Shown in pieces: positions 1-12,016 of a DNA stretch of 64,000 bases. The notes beneath the pieces are model-generated. The model searched no databases. It saw only the letters and a program-made list of their open reading frames with translations, and was not told where the DNA came from. Made by a program: the position numbers and the translations under genes. How positions within the stretch are numbered: the first letter of the stretch is position 1; each line of letters opens with the position of its first letter. The stretch comes from Cryptomeria japonica (Eukaryota > Streptophyta > Pinopsida > Cupressales > Cupressaceae), in the NCBI RefSeq assembly GCF_030272615.1, contig NC_081412.1, positions 670,246,852 through 670,310,851 of the forward strand, read 5' to 3'.

Positions 1-474
1 CTAATTAAAAATCTCAAACACACAATTTGGTTGTTTCTCCAGGGCAACCTGCAAAACCCCAGTTAGAGGTTTGATTTGTTGTCTTTGACCATCGAATCTG
101 CACAAAACATGTTAGTAGTTTGATTTGTAGTATTTTTCATGTGTACGCCAAGATCCTGCACAAATAATTAGTACCAAAATCCAAAGCACAGAAAACAGAA
201 TGCAAAAACACCAAAAATTTCAAGTAAACACTCCATTTTTTACCTCTGTTCTGGACTTTACACAAGCGCAGAACTCATGACACAGGTGCAAGATGTATGA
301 AACAGGCACAAGATGTCACCTACACAAGCGCAAGATGCATGACACAGGCGCAAGATGTCTGACACAAGCGCAGAAGTGTCCAGAATACCCTGCACGGCCC
401 TATTTTGGGTTTTTGACCTGCAAAATCAACATGAAAGCACTCCAAATCACAGTTAAAGGGTTAGAAGGTTAGTA
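1..474 (-). other. Leader of minus-strand gypsy element E0, body off-window
   Basis: This stretch lies inside the primer binding site of the element whose 5' LTR is at 498-1988, so it should be the start of that element's untranslated leader. No coding region is visible. At about 247-372 there is an irregular tandem repeat built on the motif cacaggcgcaagatg and variants. The rest is unremarkable AT-rich DNA. Confidence 0.5.
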
Positions 475-492
475 TTCACGTCGGGTTCACCA
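475..492 (-). promoter_or_regulatory. Primer binding site of element E0
   Basis: On the minus strand this reads TGGTGAACCCGACGTGAA, starting with the TGG that pairs with a tRNA CCA end. It lies five bases from the LTR end. The same 18 bases follow the 5' LTR of G1 at 35761-35778, so the two gypsy elements use the same primer tRNA although their LTRs look unrelated. I do not assign the tRNA. Confidence 0.75.
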
Positions 493-497
493 ATTAA

Positions 498-1988
498 TGT
501 ATGCATAGGAAATAGGAAATCATCACAAAACAATGGAAACATATTCATCAATCATTGTCTAATCACGAAAGGCTAGAATGCAATGAATCTATCCTAAACA
601 ACATTCAATAGAGACATGAAATTAAAGCATTCAAAAAAAAGATCATGCAAACCAGATGACGATTTGGATGCTTCTTCCATGCGGCTCCATTGTTCTTCTT
701 TCCTCTTCAAATGAATTTGTGGATCTCACCTACAAGTGCACATACAATTGAAAGCAAGATTGACATTGATGAAAAGCTCAAGAGTACTAGAAGCATAAAT
801 TCGATAGTCTGATAGGGATTCAGGATTAAGGGCTTTGATTGAAGAAAATCATCCAATTTATAGAAGAATTGGATAAATGACAAGATTAGCATGATAGTGA
901 TTCGAATAGAAATTCAAATCAAGAATAGCAAGATTATGACATGTCTATGACAAATTGCTATGCAAGGATTTATGACAATTTATGACAAATTCTATGACAA
1001 ATTTCTATGTCAAGAATTTATGACAATATTTTGAAATAGAAATAGACATTTAGGAGAAATTAGAAAATTAAATTGGAAATAATGACTTGGAAATTAGTAA
1101 ATTGATGAAAAATAGGTAAATTAATTAATAATTTCTCATTTATTAATTAATTCACAAAAGAGGAATAATTAGCCAATTAAATGAACATTTAATTGCAATG
1201 AGAAGACTTAGGATAAATAAATAATTTATTAATCCTAGAGAGAGAAATGACAAATTAGGTTAAATGATTAAATCATGAAACCCTAAAGAGATGGATTAGC
1301 AATGCGAGGATGACAATTAGGTCCTGATTGAAGACAATTAATGTCGATCATGATTTTGAATTGACCAATGTGATAAATGATTTGATTGATAAATGTGCCA
1401 ATTGACGAGGAACAATGACAAATTGCTCCAAATTGACATAATCGAGACAGATAATGATCGATAGCGAAACGATCGCAAAATGACAAAATCGACAAAAGGA
1501 TGAGGATCGATGATAAAATAAATTTGCACGACGACAAGATTGAAAATGACCACAACCGATGACAAATCAATCGCAAAATGACAAGAAGGAACAAGACAAT
1601 GATCGATTGACAAATCGATCACATGATGACAAGATTGAAAAGAGGACAAAACCCTAATTAGGATTGACGATGCCCAAAATGATAAGATTGATGAGAGGAC
1701 AAAACCCTAATTAGGATTGACGATGTCCAAAATGATGACAAATAAGCATGCTCATTGATGCAACAAGATAAAATCGATCAAAATCATGACTGGATAATGT
1801 TGTCGACAAGACCAAATTCGAGGACGAGATGATTGAAGAATATAGAAGAATGACTTGATATTCACAAATGATAAAGACCAAGTGCGTGACATAGGAGAAA
1901 TGTTAATGTGACGCAAAAACCTAAAATGAGGCAATGCGCAAATGTTAAAGTATGATTCCGCAAGCGTTGACCATTTTTAGGTGTCTAC
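498..1988 (-). mobile_element. 5' LTR of minus-strand Ty3/gypsy element E0
   Basis: Read on the minus strand the LTR starts TGTAGACACCTAAA at 1988 and ends in CA at 498, followed by a short spacer and the primer binding site at 492. That order fixes orientation: the internal region runs left, out of the window. The LTR is about 1.49 kb and rich in short gacaaatt and gatgacaag motifs. The first 14 bases resemble the G2 LTR start, but the rest does not obviously match. The partner LTR is not in the window, so no target duplication can be checked. Confidence 0.7.
1642..1740. repeat. 53-bp tandem duplication inside the E0 LTR
   Basis: The motif gaggacaaaaccctaattag recurs at 1642 and 1695, and the following roughly 25 bases also match with one or two changes. 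It is a simple local duplication. Confidence 0.7.
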
Positions 1989-2175
1989 AATACTATATTG
2001 TTTTGAAGTGTATGATGTGTCAGTTATAGGACCCAACAAAGTAAGTTTGGCTTTGCTTCTTGTGATAACATGAGTGGGTTCTTTTTGTTGTTTCTATTTT
2101 ACCACAATCACATTAACCATGTTATCATAAGTATCAGCATAGTTCACTTGTGTTTTACCCTTGCCATTTTGCATT

Positions 2176-2278
2176 GTTAAAACATGTCATCCAAGATTTG
2201 ATTGACAATTGCTAATGATTCACCCTTCTCATAGTTATTATGCCATTGTCAATCAAATCTTGGATGACATGTTTTAAC
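2176..2278. repeat. Perfect 34-bp inverted repeat with 35-base loop
   Basis: Bases 2176-2209 and 2245-2278 are exact reverse complements over 34 positions; the loop is 2210-2244. The arm begins gttaaaacatgtcatccaag. The right arm abuts the zinc-knuckle end of the minus-strand gag remnant. Pairing fails at the next base on both sides, so the arms are sharply bounded. Confidence 0.9.
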
Positions 2279-2280
2279 TA

Positions 2281-3540
2281 CTGACAATCATCTGTTTGGT
2301 GTCCTTTGTTTTGATGAAAATCACAATAATGGTTGTCATTCCACCAAGCAGGTTTTACCTTGGGTTCAAAGTTTCTTGCTTCTAGGAACGAAATCAACTT
2401 GTTTGCAAGAAGTGTCTTTAGTGCTGACCCAAGTGGTTCACCAATGTTGGTAAATTTTCTATGAAAGAAATTATTGAAAGATGATTTGTTTTTATTGTTA
2501 TCTTGTTGACCCGCTGCTATGTGATTTGATAAATTGAAAACTGGTTTCTTTAGTTTCACATTATTATTATCCACTATCCCATCATTGATGATGTTTCAAT
2601 TTTTGTTCTAAAAATTGGCCTTATCATTGTTGTTATATGTTGTTGGGAGGAGGATTAACTCCTTCTTTGTATATCTTCAACTCTCCTTTCTTGACCATAG
2701 CTTCCTCAATCCTGATTCCATTATCAATCATCTTTTTGAAACTTGGATCACGTTGCAGTTTTAGGTTATAACTCATTTGTTCATTTAGATTGTCAATGAA
2801 TATGTCCATCTTTTCATATTCTGGCACCGTATGAGGATATCATGCAGCTAATCATCTCAACCTTTGTAGAAATGTCATGAAAGGTTCTCCAGTCTTTTTC
2901 TTTGTGTTACAGAAGTCTAACATTGTGATCTCATATTGTATGTTGTACGGATATTGTGAAACAAATTTGTCCACTAATTCTGCAAATGATCTAATTCCAG
3001 GTGGAAGTTTTGAGAACCATTCCATAGCTTGTCCACTTAAGCTCTTTGGAAATAACCTTATTAAGTATGTGTCTTCATGTGTGAATTCCATGCTCATCAT
3101 GCAAAATTCTCTTATATGATCTTGGGGAACAGTTATTCCATTATATTTGTCATATCTAGGAGTTTCACAATTTGGAGGAAAAGGTATCATGTTGAGACTT
3201 TTGTCAAATGGATAAGGACAGATTTCCTAAAGTGAATACTTCTTAGAAGTTCCCCTTTGTATATCTTAAATTTGCATTTGAAGAGCTTGTATCTATTGCG
3301 TGAGAGCTAAGAGATGATTCTCGACATGATTTCTCCTTGTATCATCACGATCCCTTCTTGTGTCATCATTAGGTCTTAGTGTGTACTCATTGGTTCTTCA
3401 TGTGTCCTCCTGAGTTCTTGTATCATCAAGAATTGTTGTGTCATCCTTTTTGCGATTGATATTTTCTTCATTTTATTCATTATCACTGTAAGTGTCACTT
3501 GATCCCCCTCCTTTGTCTTAGATTATTTACATCAAAATCT
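2281..3540 (-). pseudogene. Decayed Ty3/gypsy gag
   Basis: Gag would form the retrotransposon particle. Three consecutive minus-strand blocks are recognisable. The block at 2852-3190 has the retrotransposon gag core (RLFPKSLSGQAMEWFSKLPPG, then a segment ending FLQRLR). The block at 2633-2827 continues the capsid C-terminus. The block at 2281-2574 ends with a CCHC-type knuckle, CDFHQNKGHQTDDC. Upstream of 3190 an N-terminal charged stretch can be followed with stops to about 3540. Blocks are separated by stops and frame changes, and no protease or reverse transcriptase follows. The order matches the G2 gag at 58226-60206, so this is likely a truncated relative of that gypsy lineage. The sequence to its left is another element's LTR, so the 3' part is missing. 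Confidence 0.8.
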
Positions 3541-4285
3541 TGGGGAAGTTTAGCACTAGATTTTGCTAACATTAGGAAGTATTTTTAATTTTTGCCCTTC
3601 AATATTTTCTCCATGAATTTATCAAATTTAGGATCTTGTTTGATTTCCCTGATGTGTTGATCAATTACCTCTCCTTTTTGTATTTCATTTCCTTGTGTCA
3701 TCTCTTCATGATCTTTTTCCATTTCAAGTGTTTCTATTTCTATTTCTTTGATCTTTCATCTCTGAGCCTTGGTTAAAACATGCATACATGTGTTCTGAAT
3801 GTTTTGTGAGGTTTCAATTTTCTATAATGTGTCTCAATAAGTGAACAATTGTTGAGGTAAATATAATATATTAATGAGACATGAAATGGTCATTCAATTA
3901 TTTGCGAGTTTGCAAGTTTTTCGATCTTAGTTTGGAGTGCAATTTTTATTTTTTTTTGATATGACCAAGTTCGATAGGAACGATATATCCTATGATAGAG
4001 AATGAGGTTAATCTGATCAAGCATTGTAGTTTCGTGATAAAGGATGATAGACCCTGATGAAACTATGTTGGAATGATCAGTTTATCAAAGAAAATGTGAC
4101 GATGCACTTTGAGATGTTAGACATTGAACTTGTTAGAGATGAATACTTGAGAACCCTAGTGTGTCTAACTTTGAATCTGGTTTGACAAAAGATAACCTGA
4201 CTGAGTGACCCAATAAGATGACCTAATCCTTGTGTTTGACTGTTTGAGAAATGGGTTGTTTTTGTTTTATGATTTTGGTGTTTTT
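3541..4285. other. No gene seen; probable gag leader
   Basis: I see no coding region or clear element end here. The position, upstream of a minus-strand gag, suggests untranslated leader of the same decayed gypsy element. The block at 3300-3460 repeats a gtgtcatc-like motif several times. Confidence 0.4.
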
Positions 4286-4495
4286 TACCAGAAATACTGA
4301 CAAAATGACCAAAAACATTGCTATACTGACCATAAACACTCTCATACTAACCAAAAACATTGTCAAACTAACTAGAAACACTGACAAAATTACCATAAAC
4401 CCTTCTATACTGACCAGAAACATTGAAAAAATTACTAGAAAGGTTGCTATAGTGACAAGAAATGTTGACAAATTGACCAAAAACACTGAGGGACA
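4286..4495. repeat. 24-bp minisatellite, first block
   Basis: About nine degenerate copies of a roughly 24-base unit, typified by ctgacaaaatgaccaaaaac. The period is a multiple of three, so it gives spurious repetitive open frames on both strands (an eight-residue repeat with T-K-N or T-R-N). I do not regard these as genes. Confidence 0.75.
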
Positions 4496-4684
4496 AATGA
4501 GAAACGGTATTCTGCAATGCAGTGACTCTGAATTTGAGAACAATGATGGTTAGACTCAACAAATTGAGTATTTGAACTTAGGAGATTGTTATTCATACCC
4601 AAATTTTTTATTTGAAGACTCAGACAACTGATGTTTAGACCTAGCAAGTGCAAATTGAGAGATCTAGTGTTGAAATATGAGCAA

Positions 4685-4930
4685 GTTGACATTTAAACAA
4701 AAAGAGCTATAGTTTAGACCAAGAAAGCTGACATTTGGACTAGAAGAGCTGACATTTAGACCAGGAGAGCTATTGTTTAGACCAGGAAAGTTGACGTTTA
4801 GATCGAGAGAACTGACATTTAGACCAAGAGATTTGTTGTTTGAACCAAGAAAGTTGTTGTTTAGACTAGTAAAGTTGTTGTTTAGACCAAGAGAGATTTT
4901 GTTTGAATTAAGAACTCTAAGGTTTAAAAT
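4685..4930. repeat. 24-bp minisatellite, second block
   Basis: About ten copies of a different 24-base unit, typified by agctgacatttagaccagga, with the motif tttagacc recurring every 24 bases. Same period as the neighbouring block but a different sequence. Confidence 0.75.
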
Positions 4931-6120
4931 AATGATGTTGGAACTTAGACAATGGTTGTTTTGACTCTAAGAGTTGTTGTGTAGACTGAGAAAATTTATG
5001 TTTATAACCTAGCAAGCTCAACCTTGAAGAGTTAATGTTGAAATATGAGAAAGCTAACGGCTAAGTACACAAAGATGGTGGTCAAAAAGGGGGGTATAAG
5101 TGGACACTTTTTTTAAAAAATTAGGTGAACTTGAACTTGGAGGCAAAATTTGAAAGTCATCCACTCAAGATATGAAGATAATCAGAGAACAAATATTATA
5201 GTACGTTGAATCTAGTTTCCAAACTACTAAAATTTTTCAAAATTGGATAAGATTAAGGGGGTCAAATCCTTCCCACACAAAAAATAGACCCTGATTTTTT
5301 CTAAAAAACATAACATAGTGTTTGACATACGCATCAAAAAAGTCATAGTTATATTTAGTATTTTGACAAATCCTTTGACAGAAAGATAGTTAAGAGTAGG
5401 CAATAGAAGATGTGTATTATTTGTAATTTTTTGTTGAGTACTTTTTTTTATGATTTTTCCAATCAAGCACATCCTAAAAATTAGGTAATTGTTCGTGTGT
5501 GAAGCATAAGTTGCACTAAACACATCGAAAATACAATTTTTTTTTTAAATTGTAAATAATCAAGTGCTCTAATATAATATATAAAGTTTTTAAAATTTTG
5601 ATATGTATATCAAAATTTCTTAAAAAAATGGTGCACATATGTCTATGAGAACTATGGAGACACTAGTAAAAGAAATTGAATAATAATATGTTATTGTTGT
5701 TCAAATTTTAAAAAAATTATATGGTTAGAAAGCTCAGAAGATGGGTGAAAATATGGTAGCAATTTTAGAAATACCCACTTGATGAAGTGTAAACCTAATG
5801 ATGAAAAAATCAATAAACCAAGTTGATAAAATAAAACACGTCAAAAATGAGGGAAATGGAGGGAAATCAAACTTCCAAACCGTAGCTTTGTCATCCAAGC
5901 CTATTTCCAAGCCTAAATAGTCAAAAGCACGTATGGGGTACTTATGGTATAAAAAGTGCATACGGGGTACTTATGGTGTAAGAAGCACCTAAGCACTATG
6001 TTTACTATAAATAGTGCATACATGCTATGTTTACTATAAACACCACGTACGTGCTATGTTTACTATAAATAGCGTGTACGCGCTACATTTGTTTAAATTT
6101 TGGGTGTGTCTATAATATGA
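4931..6120. other. AT-rich stretch without recognisable gene
   Basis: No convincing coding region. Long A and T runs occur at about 5110, 5540 and 5700. At 5915-6095 a short motif recurs about four times (variants of tgctatgtttactataaa joined to cgtacgtg or catacatg). Confidence 0.5.
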
Positions 6121-6272
6121 TATTGTATATATAATATGTGTATATACATATAATATATAATTTTTATACATAATATATAATATTTATATATATATATATA
6201 TATGTATATTATTATATATAATATATTAAGTATATATACACACACACATATAAGTGTATTGTCTCAAGGTGC

Positions 6273-6303
<31 letters not shown>

Positions 6304-6312
6304 TCTCTCCCT
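6121..6312. repeat. Compound microsatellite (TA)n, (CA)n, (CT)n
   Basis: Imperfect TA/TATA tracts at about 6121-6235 run into a short CA tract and then a pure CT tract at about 6275-6300, followed by CCCT-rich sequence. Confidence 0.9.
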
Positions 6313-6562
6313 CCCTCCATCCATACCCCACCGCAACTGTCTCTACACTTCTATAGAAGTAAGTGAATTTATTTCTTGTCTGCAACTTCCTCTTTGATTT
6401 TTTACATGTATGCTCTCTTACGAAAATTTACTGATGGATTTGTGTGTGTAGATTGAATAGGAGGAAGAAGGGTTTGAAATTGAACCATGGGTGCATTATC
6501 GTGACAAACAAGAAAACCTGCAGCAATATTCTTCTCGAATGTGTTTTTAATGAGTAGAGAAG

Positions 6563-6895
6563 ATGTGGAAAATAGTGTCAACAAAGAAAAATGATGAGTC
6601 AAAGTACCTGCAATATGTTTTACAGAAGGAAATAACTGATAGGAAGAGAAAGAGGGAGCGTAACACAGATGATGTCCTGGAGAATGATAGTGGTGGGTAT
6701 GCGAGAGTTGCCATGCTACTACACAACACCTATCACCTAAAGAAATTAAAGTTTGTCATTAGCATGGGAGTGGTAGTATATGATGATCCTCACTTGTCAA
6801 AAGGCTTCGAAGGGTACAAACCCATGAAAGAAATCAAGTGTGTAATTCCTATAGTCATAATCGAGATCATTCCTATAACCTTGCAAGTTCAATAG
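6563..6895 (+). other. Unassigned 110-codon open frame
   Basis: An open frame starting MWKIVSTKKNDESK with a basic stretch (RKRKRER) near residue 30. I recognise no domain. It follows a CT-rich tract, as plant 5' leaders often do, but there is no relative elsewhere in the window and no splice structure I trust. It may be chance or a fragment of an unknown element. Confidence 0.15.
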
Positions 6896-7097
6896 CATCA
6901 TATGTTTTAGAAAGGTAGTACTCTTAGCGTTTGGTCAAGCTCTTACACTTTATTTTTAGTGAAGCATCATTGTTTGTTTTCTTTGAGCCTCCCTTATGCT
7001 GATAATGGTCTAGCTTAGCTATATCAAAACTAAACTATCGATGTTCTATTGTATGATGTTCTATTCATAACTTTAAATAATATATCATTTTATGAGC

Positions 7098-7156
7098 CCA
7101 CCATATGACCCCTTAGGTGTCATTAGAGGTCATATTGTTTCCTAAGAAGTCATATG
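7098..7156. repeat. Left edge of the catatgacccc satellite
   Basis: This short piece carries the same motifs as 16548-17235 (ccatatgaccccttagg). N1 and the solo LTR are inserted between the two parts. Its last five bases, atatg, are the left target duplication of N1. Confidence 0.7.
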
Positions 7157-8310
7157 TGTTAGGCCCAATATGGAAAGCTAATGTACTAAGAGGGGAGGGG
7201 TGAATCAGTACTTCAAAACTTTTCTTCAACAATAACTTTAATGTTAAGCATAAACCAAAAACTGCTGAAGCAGAATATAAAGCTAAAACAAATAAATAAC
7301 AATTATACATGATTCACTTCCATAACTCATATTTTGGTTACGCAGAAACTCTTGGTTAGAGAGAAAAACTACAGTGGGGATGGCACCCACAAATTCACTA
7401 CTGCAATAATAAAGGTTGCATGGTTAGAGCTACATGTTCAGCTATTTCTGATAGCTTACCTTGTTAGGAGTATCAAGATCATTAGATCTACCTTGCTAAA
7501 GGATTTTACAACACTTATTCTAAATGTTTCACCTACTTAAAGGATTTACAATTTATAGACTTTGTTAGAGTCTTTTACCCTGTTAAAGGTTTCTCTTACA
7601 ACTCAAAATATTACAATCAATATTACAAATATCTACAACTTCACATCTGAAATGTTATAGCAGATTCTATGTGCTCAAAATGAGATTACCTTGCTTATAG
7701 CATACCTCAGTAACCCATAAAGTAACTCGATAAACCCTTATGTTTACTTTGTTCCTTGACTGTTCTTTGAAATCCTTCTCAATGACCTCTATGTCTCTAA
7801 TAGTCACAATACTCAATGCTTCCTTATGTCTTGCTTCACACACATACATCTGATCCTTAATTCATGCTGTATAAATAGATCTCTTATGATGGTGATCTTG
7901 TTCATTGCTTTGATCTTACAAACATGATTCATTAAATGAATAACCATACAAAATATTTCATTGGTTAGATGACCTCAAAATCATACAAAATCCTATGGTG
8001 CAATTTCCAATGTGATAACGGTTTCCTGTTTCCTCGATCTTGTAACATGTTTCCCATGTGTGTCTAGGTTCAATGAATCTGGTAACATGTTTCACTTGGT
8101 GTGTGTTAACTCGGTATATCATTTTTGCTGCTCGGTAGACATAGAGTGTTACTCGGTAGATAGCTCGGTGTATACTAGGCTCTGTGACTACTTTCTGTTA
8201 TAACCGACTTCTCTGTGCTTACCGACTAAATATTTCGATAGTATTAACTGACTAGAGTGTATAGAATGACTTTGAACATAAAACTAATGACAACTTAGTG
8301 AATAGTAACA
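7157..8310 (-). mobile_element. N1 3' LTR
   Basis: Direct repeat of 13940-15095. Plus-strand ends are tgttaggccc and gaatagtaaca, giving TG...CA ends in either reading. It contains the G-rich motif gaggggaggggtgaatcagt near 7190, which in element orientation is a C-rich motif just inside the LTR 3' end. Confidence 0.92.
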
Positions 8311-8322
8311 ATCTCTCCTTTT
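8311..8322 (-). promoter_or_regulatory. N1 polypurine tract
   Basis: On the minus strand AAAAGGAGAGAT sits directly against the 3' LTR start, the expected place for the plus-strand DNA primer. Confidence 0.7.
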
Positions 8323-8655
8323 GACATTAGTTGAGATGTTTGTCAAAACTCCTTTCAAAGTCATAACTCAAAAATCTATATACTTGCAAAATTTTGACTA
8401 AACTGACAGTATATACAATTGTCAATAAAATAGAATACTCAAGTATACTCCCCTTATCAATATATTGTACAAAATTTTGATTATGCATGTGTTGTGATCA
8501 ATATTCTATATTCCCTACTTGGTTCTTTGTTCGGTGATCACTACTAGGTTAACTGTTGCTCGGTACACTGCTCCCCCTGTCAAAATTACCTGTATACTTG
8601 AATATGTTGATCTTCTTATATACATTATACTCCCCCTTTTTGACAAACATCAAGA

Positions 8656-11600
8656 CTAGTTACCATTCGGTGGACGCAACTGGTCAAAAATGGATTTGTA
8701 CTTTGTTCTGGCATCGGTGAGGGTAGTAGAGAGGGCAATCTTGACACTATCCATGAGTGTGTTCTGAGTTGTAATGTCAACTAACTGTGAAATTAGTCCA
8801 TCTAAGGTGCATCCCTCTAGCTGAATGGATAGGGCGGTAGCCTTGTTGATTTGTTCTTGGACTGAGGACAAATGTGGAATGAATAATTTTTGAAGGGTCA
8901 TAATATCCATCTGTATTTGGTGCTCTTCATTCCTAAGTTCCAATTATTGAGCCATGAGATTTTGTAGCTTGGTATGGTAATTGTGAATAGAATTTGGTTC
9001 TGTGGTCAACTGATTGAATAGATCAGTGATCTTTTTCTCAATCACTTCTGTTTTATTCTTGATGTCCTTAATAAATAAAGAAAATGTACAGAGTTTCTGA
9101 AATAATGAAAGAATGTGCTTGAGTTGAGGGGACAACTCAACAATAAATTTGACAAGTTTAACTTTGCCAATAGCAATAGCATTTTCTACTTCTTCAATCA
9201 TTTTTGTAGTGAGCTCTTTATCCTTTAATTTGCTCAAATATTTAGATGCATCTACTCCGGATGTCTCTATCTTAGTTAGGAGTTCATCCAGTTGAACATG
9301 GATGGCTGCATCTTGTGTCACTATAGCTTCAGGTAGCATTTCGGTTAAGAGTGCCTTCACCTTCTGAAGTACTCTATTTTTCTTTTGAATAGCCATTTGC
9401 TTCTCCTGCTCTACTTTGGCCTTGCATAGTTCATCGAAGTCAATGAGTGCTTGCCCTTTTAATTTGGAGATGTCTACATTCGGCAACACTATTGGTTTTG
9501 ACAAATCTAATTTGAAACTATGCTTTTTCATTTTATTTTCTTCAGCTTTCACCGATTGAACTAAGACAATGGCTTGGGAGGCTTGTTGACCCTCGGTAGG
9601 TTGCTTGGTAGAGGCAACACTTTTGTCAATTTCTTGAACCTCTGATGTAGCCTTCGGTGAATCCTTGCCTGGTGTCTCAGTTGTAACATTTTTCAGCACT
9701 AGAAGGTGCTTGTGAAGTCTATTCCCCAGTGGCCTGAGAAGTAGCTTCTCCTTCTGCAGACTTGTGACCCTTTGTTCCTTGTTCAGTATCCTAAGGTCCC
9801 TCGGTTGAAATAGGCTGAGTGATCGGAGGATTAGGCTAAACTTGTTGCAAGACTGACTCACTTGAAACTAGTTGGGCATAAGCATTCCCTTCTATCATTT
9901 CCTATTCTTGTGCCTCAATGTCCATGATATCCTCATCAGTTTGTATAGTGTCAGCAGGGTCTTGCTCAGTGATATCAGGATCTTGCTTGATGACATCAAC
10001 TATTTCAACTTCAACTTGTTCACCAGCATTCATGATTTGAAAGATTTCCTGCCACTTTTCTTTGGTCTCATTTTCTACATCCAGATAAAGGCCATTCATC
10101 AATTTCAAGGCTCTTTGCTTGACAAGAAATTTTGCCTGGTGGGATTTTAGATGTTCATTTATTTCATCTACCAACATGTCTAAGAAGAGATGTACAAGAC
10201 TTCTTTCTCTCATCTATTTCTCCAAGTCCATTGCATACTTCCACCTATTATCAATATGTATATATAATTCTTTTGGAATAGAATTAGATACTTCCAATGG
10301 GACCAATCAAAATTTCAGAAGTGTGTAGATGAAAGCTTCTTCTATTTGTCTCTTTTCATCATTATTCCTGGATTCATACTTGACATATCTAAATGCTCCA
10401 AATCCACCATATTGTTTTAGATTTGCACAGAAATTATCTACGCTATGTACATCTTCTTGTTTGCTCTTAACAATCTGAAACTTACTTGCATCTTCAGATT
10501 CAATGTCGCTGGACTCTTTAGCCAAAATGAGTCTCTGAGTAGACTTCTTATAAGTCTTTGTTACCTTAGGCATTGCAACATTCTTCTCTTTCTTGCTTGG
10601 TGACACTACATGTGATCTTGTGTTTGGTCTCTTCATAGGTGGAGTCGGTGATACCTGTTTCTTTCTTTTCAAGACTTTCCCTTTAGGCAATTTGGTGCTC
10701 AATGTAATAGCTGCCTCTTGGGCTTCAAATTCTTCCTCGGTGGTGACTAGAGTGCCCTTGATAGGTGTGGAGGAAGAACCTTCTCCAAATTTCTCCGTTA
10801 ATGCCTTAATCATTTTTGTTGCCTTCCTTGTAGCCTTGGGTACTACAATGCTCATCTTAACTTTCTCTTTAACTTCTTCATATGTACTATATCTTAGCTT
10901 GGTAACATGCCTTGGAAATGTAAGAAAAGCATCTATCTATTGTTGTGTAATGTCAAAATAAATCTCATAACCCATAGGTGGCAAAGATTGAGTTCTCGGT
11001 TCCACGTCATTGACATAGCAGTAGTCGGTGTCTACTTCAAAGCATATATCATCCTTGTACTTCTCTACCAGCTGGAGTGGAATTCTATACCTGTTATGCA
11101 TCTTTTCTTGCAACTTGCTGAAATAATCATCCATAATCTCATTAAAATTATCACCTAGCTTCTTGATGAAGTCATTGATTTGATGGGTGATTGGTCTATG
11201 TAGCTCCCAAACTACTTTACTGACTGATGGAAAGAATTTCTCAAAATAGAAAAACATGCATACCAAAAGTGATCCAAACTTCAGTGTGTTTGCCGAGTTG
11301 TTCTTTTTTGGCTTCCTTATGATATTGAGATTCTCAAACAGGCTTTTCAATAATACTTCACATAAATCAATTTTCATGCCTTTCTTCACAATTTTATATG
11401 CTAGATCGATAGCTGCACAGGGTACACTGTTTTCCCTTGCCGATTGGAAGAAACAATAACCTATAACTCTAATTGCAAATTTCAGCTCTGCATCTGTGAC
11501 ATTGTTCAGTTTTAGACCTCTACAATCAGATTCTACTCTGGTTAAACTAATCAATTCCTTCTGTGATATCATTTTTTGAGCTCAGGCATGATCAAAAATA

Positions 11601-12016
11601 GGATACCTGGTGATCAAGTGGATGATTTCCTTGGTGATCTTAAATGGTTGCTCTTCTAACCACATGAAGTTATCATGAACTCTGCTCAAAACAAATTTAA
11701 CCCACTAGGGTTTGAAGACTCATGGGTAGGTTATGGCTTCGGTCAATCCTTTGACTTTAATGTGTTCATACTTGTTATCCAGTTTCCCATCAGTACACAA
11801 TTCATCATATGTGTCCTTGATCTCAACATGACCTAGTTCCTCAACCCAACACTTAGTGAAGAATCTAACATCCTCAACTAACAAAACCCTATTTAGAATG
11901 AGTGAAAATGCAGTTTTATCATCCAGTTCAGATGCTACTTTGGGAGTGAGAGAGTATTTTAGTGAGGGCTTTTCAATGTTCTCAACAACAACGGGCTTTT
12001 GGATCTTAGGTGCCAT
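8656..12016 (-). pseudogene. N1 ORF2, large conserved protein of unknown function
   Basis: I do not recognise this protein. Starting at the methionine of MAPKIQKPVVV, about 1,120 codons can be read in one minus-strand frame down to about 9902 and, after a single frameshift, in the next frame to the stop at 8656. Seven in-frame stops interrupt it (TGA, TAG and TAA). The N-terminal half, about residues 1-360, is the best conserved part relative to N2: a shared segment carries IDLCE or IDMCE, then FGSLLVC or FGNLLVC, then RIPLQLVEKYKDDICF or RLPHSIVDKYQKEICF. A basic, Ser/Pro-rich linker follows (KRKKQVSPTPPMKR). The C-terminal third is Leu/Lys/Glu-rich and probably coiled coil. The C-terminus lies close to the polypurine tract, the position of the env-like ORF in SIRE-type copia elements, but I see no membrane segment. 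Confidence 0.75.

Noticed and set aside
4773-4964. Short frame with an FRPRELLF-type repeat
   Set aside because: Generated by the 24-base minisatellite; no start context and no relatives.
5227-5523. Minus-strand 98-codon open frame
   Set aside because: AT-rich, no domain, no relative in the window, no splice or promoter support.
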